DNA from: Cudoniella acicularis
Taxonomy: Eukaryota > Ascomycota > Leotiomycetes > Helotiales > Helotiaceae
Length of the DNA stretch: 38,630 bases
Direction: 5' to 3'
Assembly: GCA_013054445.1 (NCBI GenBank)
Contig: JAAMPI010000414.1
Coordinates: forward strand, 1 to 38,630
The notes under the pieces are model-generated. The model had not been told where the DNA came from. It did not search any database and was given only the letters and a program-made list of their open reading frames with translations. The translations under genes were made by a program, and so were the position numbers. Positions 1 to 9,679 of this stretch are shown here, in pieces (within the stretch, counting starts at the first letter, position 1; each line of letters begins with the position of its first letter).

Positions 1-99
1 ACCTAAAGTGCTGTCTTTAGTTAAGTAGACCTAGTTCTATTATATTTTAAGCACTAGTCTTGAAGTAAGGCATCGTAATAGCTTCACGATCCGAGAACA

Positions 100-965
100 C
101 GACCACTAGCGCAAGTGCTAGTAGAGTCAATCTTATACTAGACCTCGACAAAGGAATACCCGACACACCTATGATAGCGGTTAAGGTCGAGGTAAACAAA
201 GGACTAAAGGTATCCGTCCCTAACAAGTATAGCGAAAAACGAGAGGACCTTAAGACTTTTATCTTATAGATAGAAATCTACTTTCGATTTTATAATAATA
301 AGTTCGAGACTATAGATATATATAGTATCTAGGCCGCTTTATACCTCCGGGAAGAGGCTACTAAGTAGATCGAACTATTCCTAAGGAATTACCTATTAGC
401 TATAACGAGGGCATAAAGGATAGAAGTATTAGCCAGGATTTTCAGGTCTTTTAAAGGGTTTAAGACCGAAATCTAAAGAGTATTTAGCGATATTAATAAA
501 AAGAAAACAATAATATAAAAATTGTTTAAACTCTATTAGACTAGGTCGATAATCAACTATACTACTAAATTTTAGAGACATATAACTAAGACCGGGTAGG
601 ACATAGATATATTAATAAGTCACTATAACTAGAGGCTTAAGGATAATATAAAAGACGAACTTATTAGATTTAATTAGTAACCTGTTAATATTAACGCCTT
701 AATCGATACTAGTATAAGAGTCGACAATCGACTATACGAGCGAATACGCGACTAAGCTAGTATAGGCAGAGGTCGGTCAGGATATAACGACCCTAGGGAC
801 AAGCGTTCTAAGAGAGAATATCCTAATAAAAGAGAAGTCGCCACTATAGAAAAAGTAAGCTTCTTAGCCGAAGAGAAAGAACGACAACTTAAGAACTAAC
901 TATACTTTACCTGCGGAATAGCGGGATATATAGCTAGAGACTATAAAAAGGGAAGCCTAAAGAAA
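100..965 (+). pseudogene. gag remnant with decayed zinc knuckle
   Basis: The frame entered at 201 (GGA CTA AAG) reads as a retrotransposon capsid-like region (KREDLKTF followed by an IEIYFRF segment) with many in-frame TAG/TAA. The nucleocapsid knuckle is recognisable at about 902-950 as FTCGIAGYIARDYKKG. The expected CCHC box is damaged: only one Cys remains, and Tyr stands where His and the last Cys belong (CAT/CAC to TAT/TAC and TGT to TAT). Both changes are RIP-type transitions. The first 200 bases keep more CpA/TpG than the rest, so RIP was lighter there. The true start is not identifiable. Confidence 0.8.
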
Positions 966-1859
966 AAGGGTAGGAAGCTATAGAAAAAGCCGGTCTAAGA
1001 GTTCGGAATAACCGAACAGGTACTTAACTAATAGGAACCCGCTAAACCTAGTAAGAATAGTAGTAAAACGGACGCCTTAATAAGGGACCTAAGTACGGCC
1101 ACGGATAAACAACTCAAATAGTAGGGAATATCGATATAGTTAGACCCGCTATTAAGACAGGATGATTTAGGGGACTTAGTCCTTCTAGAATTTATCGATA
1201 GCGATAAGGGAGAAAGGGGCGCTTAAACAGGAGACCTCTAAACTACTACTAAAGAACAACTCGAACAACTAGGGATATTATTAAGAGGGGAGAATCAAGA
1301 GGATTTAGAATAGGACCTAGGTAAACTAGACCCTCTATCGGAAGTCGGCGAGTACTAGGTACTTACCTAAGTCGATAACGACGAACGAATATAGAGACTA
1401 TTAGTCGGTAATAGGCCGAATTAATTAGTAGATAAGCTATACTTTAAAGAGGACTAGGGGACATAAGATAAACCCGCCTTTAGAGAACTATATTAAGTTA
1501 TCTATAAGGACACGCGAAGAATCGTCTTTATAGCCTAATATAACGAGCTAGGAGAACGCTATTATATCGCTACTATACTAATCTATAAAAAACGATTATC
1601 GATCTTTAATAAAGAGGCGGAACCTAAAAGCGTCTAGGAGATAATTAGAGTAAGTAACGACGAAAGAATCTAGGAAAGAACTATACTAATAGTTAGCTTA
1701 AGGGCTAATTATACCTAGGACTAGATTATAAGAACTAGCGAATTATAAACGCACGTTCTATACCGACTCGTAAAAGTAACAGACTAACGTAGGGTATAGG
1801 AAAACTAGTTAATAGATAATACTATTATCGAACTACGAATCTAAAAAGCTATTATAACT

Positions 1860-4795
1860 ACTAGCTATAAACAATTAATTATAAAAATTAGTCTTAAAGG
1901 AATTCTAACACGAGCTATAATCGATTTAGGAGCCTAAGGAAACTATATCGACTTAAATTTTATAATAAATTAACTAATCCCTATAGAACTACTAAGGAAG
2001 CTATACTAGCTCGCGCTCCTAGGAGGTAAGTAAATAGGGATCGATAGATAGGTTAGGAAGGAAGCTAGGTAACTGCCTCTAACTATACTAGAAAGACACT
2101 TTAAAGAAATTAACTTAGACGTTATCTTATTTAAGAGATATCTAATAATTCTTAGAATATTATAGATTAAGTAATATAATCTAAGTATCGACTAGACGAT
2201 AAGTATAATAAATTTTATATAATATAAGTATAAGAAGGTCGAGTAACTAACTGACTTATAAGAGATATATATAACCTTAAGCGATAAAGCTACTAATAAG
2301 GGTAAGTAGATATTAGAAATTAAGATAGATAAAACGGTTATATTATTATAATATTAAGAATTTATAAAATTGTTTAATAACCTAAAAGATATAAAGGCTC
2401 TACTAGAATATAAACTATAGGATTATATNATTANACTTAAAGAAAGAGATATAGCTAATATCTAANAAGTGTNNANNATATAATCTATAAACCTTAGAGA
2501 CGCTTAAGAANTATATAAAAGNANTAGCTAAAAAGAGNATAGATAAGAAANTCNAAATTACTNNNTATTACTAATATACTATTANTATATAANAAGAANG
2601 GATCTAAACGAAACGACNNTATATAGATTATCAAGGGCTAAATACTATAATAATTAGGGACGTATACCTAATACTTAATACGTAATACCTATAGGATAAG
2701 CTAGCTAAGGCTATAATATTTATAAAATTAGACTAATAAAGCGTGTTTAATTTAATTAGGATTATAAGAGACTATAAGTAGATAATAGTATTCCTCTTAT
2801 CTTTAGGATTATAAGAGTATATAATAATATTATTTAGGTTAATAAATATGTTAGCTATTTATTAATAATAGAATAACAAGATTCTCTATAAATACCTAAG
2901 AACTATAGTTATATACTACTTAGATAATATCCTAGTCTTCTCTAAAGAAGAAGAAAACTATATGTTATATATGAAATAGGTTATATAAGTACTAATAAGA
3001 GTTAACTCTAGACTTAAACTATCTAAATATTAATTCGAGGTCCGGATAACGACTTTCCTAGGCTATATAGTTAAACTAGGAGAAATCGCCGTCAACCTAG
3101 AGAAAACTAAAGTAATTATAGAATAGACGACGCTATAGAATATTAAGGACGTCTAGGTATTCCTAGGATTTATTAACTTTTATTAAATATTTATTAAAGG
3201 ATATTTAAGACTAGTAGAACCCCTTATATAACTTATAAGAAAAGATATTAAGTTTATATAAGACGAAGAAACAAATCTAGTATTTAAATAAATTAAGTAG
3301 TAATTTAAAGAAGAACCTATCTTATATAGCTATTAGGATAATAAGCTAAGTATCGTCGAAACTGATATATCTAATACCTAGATAAGAGTAGTATACCTAT
3401 AACACGACGACGATAATAGACTATACCCTATAGCCTACTTTTTATAGAAGATATTACTAGCTAAACAAAACTATAACATCTATAAGAAGAAGCTACTTAT
3501 AATAGTAGAAGTACTACGACACTAGCGTGTTTATCTCTAAGGAGCTCGGTTCCTAATTACTATCTATACCGACTATATAAACCTATAAACCTTTATTATA
3601 ACTAAGGTCCTAGATAACAAGAGGTTAGCTAGATAGTTAGAAGAACTAGCAGGCTACGACCTTATAATAAAGCACGTAAAAGGAACTAATAATACTAGAG
3701 TAGATATATTTAGCTAAAAACTAGGTTATAAAAAAAGATAAACTATATAAGGAAATAGCGATCCTCCGAACCCTAGAAAATAGAGACCTTACCCTAATAA
3801 TTAGAGAGATTACGGCTATAAGCGATTTAGGCCTATAGATTAAACAGATCTATAAAGCTATAAAGTAGGAAGTTAAGTATAACCTATATTCTAATAAGGA
3901 ACTCTATATAAAGGATAGAACTCTATAATAAGCTAAAACAGGAAAGCTGTTTATTCCCTTAATAATAATCTAGGACTTTATCGCTGACTAATACTCGCTA
4001 CTAGTATATAGACACTAGAGAGCGAGAAGAACATATAAAAGAATAGTAAGGAATTACTAATACCCTAAGCTAAGGTTACTAGTAAACTAGATAATTAGCG
4101 ACTATAACACCTATATCTAAAACAAATCTAACCGCTATCCTTCTTATAGATAGATAGGAATAGTTCTTATATTACCTATACTATAGAAAATAATATTATA
4201 AGACTTTATTATTAAACTATTAAGGTCTCTTAATCGAATAATAAGAGTAAAATATAACTCTATCCTAGTTATTATTAAGAGGCTTATAAAGTACGTGATC
4301 CTAATACCCTATATAAAGAGTAGTATAGCTAAAGACCTAGCCTATATATTCTTAAAAGAGGTAGTCGCTTAATATAGACTACTAGAGGAAATTATATTAG
4401 ATTAAGATAAACTCTTTATATTAAAATTTTAGATAATACTAACTACTTACCTTAGAGTTAAATATAAGATATTAATAGTATTCTATCTTTAGATAAATAA
4501 AAGAACTAAAAGAATAAACTAAATAATTAAAGTATACTTAAGATATTATATAAACTATTAATAAAACGATTAGGTAGAAATATTACTTATAATATAGTTT
4601 TCTTATAATAGTTTAACTATAAATATAATATTTATTATACTATTCTATATAAATAATAGCTATAAACTTATAGTATATTATAAACTAGGACTTATAGATA
4701 CTAAGAACTAGTATACTTAGATCTAGGTTAATAAGATAAAAGTATTTTATATAGAACTAGTAAAAGAACTTAAGTTTATAATAAAAAAGAAATCA
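1860..4795 (+). pseudogene. pol remnant: protease, RT, RNase H, integrase
   Basis: Protease: at 1918-1935 the reading is IIDLGA, where retroelement proteases have the catalytic DSGA; Ser to Leu is a TCA to TTA change. Reverse transcriptase: 2914-2943 reads YYLDNILVFS, the YxDD box with its second Asp turned to Asn (GATGAT to GATAAT). RNase H: ETDIS at about 3358, followed by an AYFLQ-type segment. Integrase: a zinc-binding-type region at about 3930-4080, then the catalytic core with LDxDKLF at about 4400 and a NYQxxDQVE-like segment near 4550. Each domain carries several in-frame stops, and both the protease and the RT have lost catalytic residues. The reading ends at about 4795 where base composition switches. 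Confidence 0.88.
2430..2625. other. Cluster of ambiguous bases (N) inside the retroelement
   Basis: About twenty N calls are scattered among normal bases between 2430 and 2625, in the region that should join protease/linker to RT. Scattered single Ns, rather than one solid block, suggest collapsed or mixed reads from several similar repeat copies. Confidence 0.9.
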
Positions 4796-5691
4796 AAGCT
4801 CAGCATGACATAAAAGTTCATTAGTAGTAGATCCAGGCAGACACAACATGCACAGAGAGTGAGCAGCACCAAACTTTGACACTCTGTGGTCTTTGTTGAA
4901 CAGGGCCCCGGGAAGGCGGCTTAAATTGATTGTGTTTTATATCCATTCTGCTTCTTGACCTACCCCGCGCTACCGAGCGAGTGATGTACGACTACTGACG
5001 ATGTGACATAGAAGAGATAAGTTGAGAAGCAATGGCATCCAGAACACACTGAACTTCAGCCTGCTCATCACACCTCCTCACGTACGTAGCATTCACAGGG
5101 TCCAACAAAAAAGAAGGAACTCATCATAAGTTGTTGATATTTCATTCCATTCCATTCCACGCCTCCATGCAGCCTCAACTAGCAAGTAAAGTAAGTGTGG
5201 TCCATCTCCGGCATCCCCAATAACCTCATTTCTCTATCCATCCATCCACCACAACCACCACCCTAATTACAAGCCAAATCAAGTCGAAAAAGAAAAACCA
5301 CTCATGATCACTCCCATGCCAAATGTACGCCTTGCAAGCCCATCCATCAATCAAGCATACGTCCGTATGAAAATATCCCAGATGATTGCTGCAATGTGTA
5401 AAAACGCGCGCGAGAGAAAAAATAAAAGACCAATCATGCCATGCCATGCTTCGCAAAGCTAAGAGAGAGAGTCCCAATCCCACGAGTTATTTGCCCATTG
5501 CAGAGATTTCATGAACGCCGGTGAAAATAAGGAAAATAATTTTGATGCGGGGATACACAGCGAGAAAATAGTACCAAGCCAGTGAAACTCGCTTTCTGTC
5601 TTCCTTGCAAAATGATGAAAGGTGGAGAGGAAAATGGCAGTTAGTGGATGGTCTACTTCTCGAGTGTTTGATGGTGTATGTAGGGGCAGGT
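4796..5691. other. Intergenic: retroelement border and TAF14 3' side
   Basis: Base composition changes sharply at about 4795 from RIP-type AT-rich DNA to ordinary sequence with normal CpA/TpG content. No gene is supported. There is a short (ATTCC)n run at about 5143-5158 and CCA-rich simple sequence near 5235-5262. The part nearest 5691 is expected to hold the TAF14 3' untranslated region and terminator. Confidence 0.6.
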
Positions 5692-6704
5692 TTAGGCAGC
5701 TGTGCGATGCGTGGCAGAGACGAAGTCCCAAAGCATCTTGACCAACGACTCCGGGAGGGTGTATAGGTCGACGTGAAACTCGCCTTCTGAATTGAGAAGA
5801 TATTTAGCTCGATGCCATGAATGTCCGCACCAGCCAGCAGAACAGCACTTACGCTCAAGGTCATTCTTGGTGTAGGTATCCTCGCTCTTGTTGTCATGGA
5901 TCATTTGCACGACGTGCAGAAGATCATCCTCACCAAGCTTGATCAGACCATCAGCCAGCTTCTCCATGTCAACTGCACCTGCAGCCCTCTTGCGCTTCTT
6001 CTCTGGGTCCTTCTTTCGCGCTCCGTTCTCATCGCCTGGAACTGGGCCAGTCTCCCGCAGAAGGTTGATGACGGCGGCCGATGCGTTTTTGATAGAGATA
6101 TTGTGCTTAGACTCGTAGTGCGCCTTTGCGAAGTTGAGGTCATGGTTGATGGTGATCTTGCCCGTTTTCTCAGAGGTATAGAGGTCGATGGTCATGTCAA
6201 ACTCGCCCCAACCCTCATTCTCGCAGCGGAAGGGTGGCTCGTGGAAGGCTATTCACACCAACGGATTAGCTAATGTCTCTTTCCCTCTTTCACTTCGTAG
6301 CTCTGACCAAACATTGGCATACGTACTTTGCGTGGGATTCTTGAATGAAGGATGAAGGTTGTAGACCACTTTGTGAAAGGCGGAGGCAGGCTTCTCTGCA
6401 CCAGATTCGTCAAGGAGATAGATCTCAATGTTCCAGCTCTTCATGGGGAAGCCTTCTTGCTCAGATGGCTTGTCGCTATCACACAAGAACAATTAGCACA
6501 TGTCTTCCTCTTGGTATAATAGTCTGGAATCCAGTTGTTCAAAACACTTACATATTCCTCTGCTCAGTAACGAGCTTCACGGTACGCTTGATCTGCGCGC
6601 ATAAACGGAGTCGTCAGTGCTCTATTCAACAAGAACCTAACACCACCAAGCGCTGTCAAAATGCAAAAGCGCATGCGCCAAGGAGGACTCACATCTGCGA
6701 CCAT
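5692..6704 (-). CDS. TAF14: TAF14-like YEATS/ET domain transcription subunit
   Basis: Five exons on the minus strand close in frame: 6704-6693, 6592-6552, 6475-6327, 6248-5853 and 5786-5692, giving 230 aa. All four introns (100, 76, 78 and 66 nt) are GT-AG. The N-terminal half is a YEATS domain (EGFPMKSWNIEIYLLDESG, VVYNLHPSFKNPTQTF, GWGEFDMTIDLYTSEKTG). A charged KKDPEKKRKR linker follows, then a C-terminal ET domain ending in HVDLYTLPESLVKMLWDFV. In yeast Taf14 is shared by TFIID, TFIIF, SWI/SNF, INO80 and NuA3; its YEATS domain binds acylated histone H3 and its ET domain docks partner proteins in the nucleus. Length and two-domain layout match Taf14. The other YEATS paralogues, Yaf9 and Sas5, lack this ET ending. 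The tiny 12-nt first exon is typical of the family in filamentous fungi (recalled, not checked). Confidence 0.93.
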
Positions 6705-7833
6705 CTTGACAGTATTTTGTAGTTAGGAAGAGTTGAATTGAGTGAGGGGGTTGCTGAAGAAGATCTGGGCCGACGCGACGTCCAGGTCGCGAACAATTGG
6801 TGGGGTTGGTTGCGGGTCTGTGCAAGATGATTCCGACTCGTTTATGCCTGAGGCAGCAGCAAGTACTGAAAGCTTGACTTCAATTTCAAAGGTTGTTAAA
6901 ATTCGAAGAATGCAATCAGAAAAATCTAGCGACGAGAAGACAGTAGACGTGACGACCAGGTTCTGAAATTTTTGATTATTCTAAAATTATGCAGAATCTC
7001 AGAGGTCTCTAAAGTTGCTGTTAACAGGACTGTGAAACCTAGTTGCAAGGAGGAGAGACTGTTAAGAAAAGGAGGAGGAACTGAAATATGCACAGGGACG
7101 GCTGCTGTCTGTACTACAATTCGGAGTTAGCTGAGATAAAGGTCCCAATTATGGATTGATTCACTGAGCTGCAGGCAGGTATAACTCAGATTATCTAAAT
7201 AATTCACTAGGAATACCCCATTTTTAGGAGGAACTGAGCTGAAAAAGAATCAGATCATAGACAAATTCACTAAGTTCTAAGCGAGGCTAAATGATTTTCC
7301 TGAGCTGTGAGCAGGAGGAGGGTAAGTAGAGCTAACTTGCACACAAAATTGACTTGTGAGACTTGATGTTTAGCTTTAGGTAGCTGTTAAAAGGATAACT
7401 TTGTATAAGCCTCATGCATGATCCCGCTCTTTATAGGTCATAGGAAGAAGAAAATAGAGGGGATAAAGAGGGACTGCTATTTAGTCTAACTACAACCTAA
7501 AGCTTGCTATGATATATAGCTCGCAAAACGATCGGATCTCAAAAGCATCCCGTCCTATCCACCACCATCATCAAATCTATGATTACTCCATGTATGAGGG
7601 GAAGGAGACCAATACCAAGACCGCCAGATTTGTCAAGGCTTGATCGCAAAGGCTGTGTACATGGAGAATTTGCTTTTCGGTCAAAAAAGCATGCTCGTGC
7701 TCGCATAAGGGGGATTTAGGCATGAAAGAAGTTTAGGCAAAGATATTCATGACTTTCGTAATCGAGTAAGGGTTTCGTTCCGGTCCTGAATTCAATTGGA
7801 TCCACCAGACTTCCAGAGAAATGGTCCAGTCAA
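6705..7833. other. Intergenic between YRB1 3' end and TAF14 5' end
   Basis: No supported coding region. The side near 6705 should contain the TAF14 promoter and the side near 7833 the YRB1 3' UTR. Between about 7020 and 7340 there are loosely recurring words (aggaggaact, ctgagctg, attcact followed by purines), too degenerate to call a repeat. The rest looks like unique AT-moderate sequence. Confidence 0.5.
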
Positions 7834-8899
7834 TTAAGCAGCCTTGAAGAGAGTCTCGTTATCCTGTTGGGCCTTCATGAAAGCTTCCTTAAAGAGGTTG
7901 GCATCTAGACGATTTTAGCAAATGGTACACCTATAAGCAAGGAATAGAACATACTCTCGGAATTAGCAAATCGGATAGCAAGAGTTTGCGCCTCTGGCTC
8001 GCCTTCACTGACATCAGCGGCAGCGTTCCATACCCAACTTCTGTCTGAGCCAACATTTGGGGAGAGCTTCATCTCGGGGACGACTACCGGATATTAGTAC
8101 TAACCTCTCAAACATTTCAAACTCCGGTGATAACATACTGTAGTGGTTGGCGCAAACCTTCAAAGTCCGATCTCTTCGCATGACTAATCTCGTCTTCTGG
8201 TTATCCTTGTGCTTCAAGAGTCTAACATCACCAGTTCCACGCTCCTTCCACTCGTTATTGGATTTGTCAAACTTGAACAACTTGGCGCGCATCTTGAACA
8301 GCTGCTCCTCGAGCTCCTCGTTGGTCTTGACTTCAACTTTCTCGGTGAGGCGGATGACTGGCTCAAAGTGGACATCTTCCGATTCTGGTGCTTCATCCTA
8401 CGCCGCCAAACAGGATCAGCAAACATTTTTCCAAATTGATCGAGCTCGAAATTCATTCCAAACATACCTCGGGGTTCTCCTCAGCAGCTGCGGCCTTCTG
8501 TGCCTTTGCGCTCCCAGAGTTGTCACCACGGTCCTCATCGTCGTCCTTCTTTTCCTTCTTGGCGCCACCTCCAAACATAGAGAAGACATTATCAGCGACA
8601 CCGGTGGCGGCAGAGGTAACAGTCGAGGCAGCGGCAGTGGTAGCGCTGGTGGCCTGCTCAGTCAAGGTCTGTTCAAAATCGTCATCAGCATCTGCACATC
8701 AAATCACCCCTCCATCAGCAACCCCTCCTTAACGCGCTTCAGGCCGCATCCCAAGCTCAGCTTCAAAACAAAACAAAATCGAACATACCGCGCTCTCCTC
8801 CTTCGTCTCTCCTTCAGCCTTGACCTCGGGGGTAGCAACCTCGGTCTCCTGGCTCTCGACCTTGGGCTCGGAGCTGGCGCTGGGTGTAGTATCCGACAT
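7834..8899 (-). CDS. YRB1: RanBP1 homologue (Ran-binding protein Yrb1)
   Basis: The product is a RanBP1-type cofactor that binds Ran-GTP and stimulates RanGAP-driven hydrolysis, releasing export and import complexes on the cytoplasmic side of the pore. Exons on the minus strand: 8899-8789, 8691-8468, 8397-8139, 8083-7955 and 7904-7834. The last four join cleanly with GT-AG introns of 70, 55 and 50 nt. The N-terminus is acidic and Ala/Glu-rich. The Ran-binding domain shows [55 protein letters not shown] and [14 protein letters not shown], all family hallmarks. Oddity: the obvious GTATGT donor after exon 1 is in phase 0 but exon 2 needs phase 1, so one base appears to be missing. An alternative donor at 8733 restores the frame but leaves only a 42-nt intron and adds 18 unlikely residues. 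Expected length is about 264 aa. Confidence 0.92.
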
Positions 8900-9679
8900 C
8901 TTGACCTTTGCTTGCTTTCCTTTATCTAATCTTAAAGAAAACTGCCGAAAGCGCAAAATATGCTGTAAAACTGCGGGGTGTGAAAAAAGAGCGCGAGCTT
9001 GACCGGACACGTAAAATAATGTGCAGATGTCGTGGCGGGGTCAAAACGGTGTGAGCTGTCAAATCGTCAAACCTAGGAAAGGACTGTCCCTCCCATTTGT
9101 TGTTTTGGTCTCTGTGGATGTTTGCACCTAAGCGAGCCGATTAGGCCTTAGCGTGGTGCCTATCGGGTCCCCTGAATCTGCCCCGCAGTCCCCTGAAAAC
9201 CAACATTGTGTGGTTTCGCACAAACCATACAAAGTACTTCTTCAAATGATGCACTCAAATTAAAGTTAGGATTGGTAATTAAGTCTGGTTTGAGTTCTGA
9301 ATTCATTGAATTGATATGTAGTCCTGCTTTGCGCACCTCAAGACTGTCTCGGTTTGTTGAGACCCCGCGTGTTGTCTCACCACAACTCAATCAAGCTATA
9401 CTGCGTCACAAATCTGATGCACTCCTGAGAAGGGTATGTTGCGATAACTAAGAGAACTATGATACCCCAATACACCAGCAATAAGTGCCTTAGCCTAGCC
9501 ATGGATATCTCTCATCCTCAATATGTGTCCTTGAGAGTACTCGTACCAGCTATATGCTGGGTCCATACCTAATCCGATCCGATCCTTCCCCTCCCACGTT
9601 GAATGAACTTAACTCGCGAACTCCGAACCGATATAGCGAAAAACCTCCCAAGTGTCACCGAAAAAAGCATGCAGAAAGC
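8900..9679. other. Intergenic: YRB1 promoter side and 3' side of the 907-aa gene
   Basis: No coding region is supported. Short open frames here on both strands are of non-protein-like composition. The part next to 8900 is presumed YRB1 promoter and the part next to 9679 the 3' UTR of the downstream gene. I see no RNA gene or repeat. Confidence 0.5.

Larger units (their letters stand above)
1..4795 (+). mobile_element. RIP-degraded Ty3/Gypsy LTR retrotransposon relic
   Basis: Conceptual reading on the plus strand, ignoring stops, gives the order gag, protease, reverse transcriptase, RNase H, integrase, which is the Ty3/Gypsy (Metaviridae) order. Stops are almost all TAG or TAA at places where Gln (CAG/CAA) or Trp (TGG) would be expected. 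CpA and TpG dinucleotides are strongly depleted and TpA enriched from about 200 onward, while CpG is retained. This is the signature of repeat-induced point mutation, not of CpG deamination. No long terminal repeats are visible: the left end is probably outside the window and the right end stops at about 4795, just past the integrase core. The element cannot encode anything as it stands. Confidence 0.93.

Noticed and set aside
4800..4930. 3' LTR or un-mutated continuation of the retroelement
   Set aside because: No copy of this segment is found near the left end of the element, and its translation does not continue recognisable integrase sequence.
5821..6273. 150-codon plus-strand frame
   Set aside because: Shadow of the TAF14 exon 4 on the opposite strand.
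7020..7340. Tandem repeat of about 100 bp
   Set aside because: Only short words recur with irregular spacing; no consistent period could be established by eye.
8147..8929. 260-codon open frame on the plus strand
   Set aside because: Antisense to YRB1; low-complexity Ser/Leu-rich residues mirror the acidic/Ala-rich exons of YRB1.
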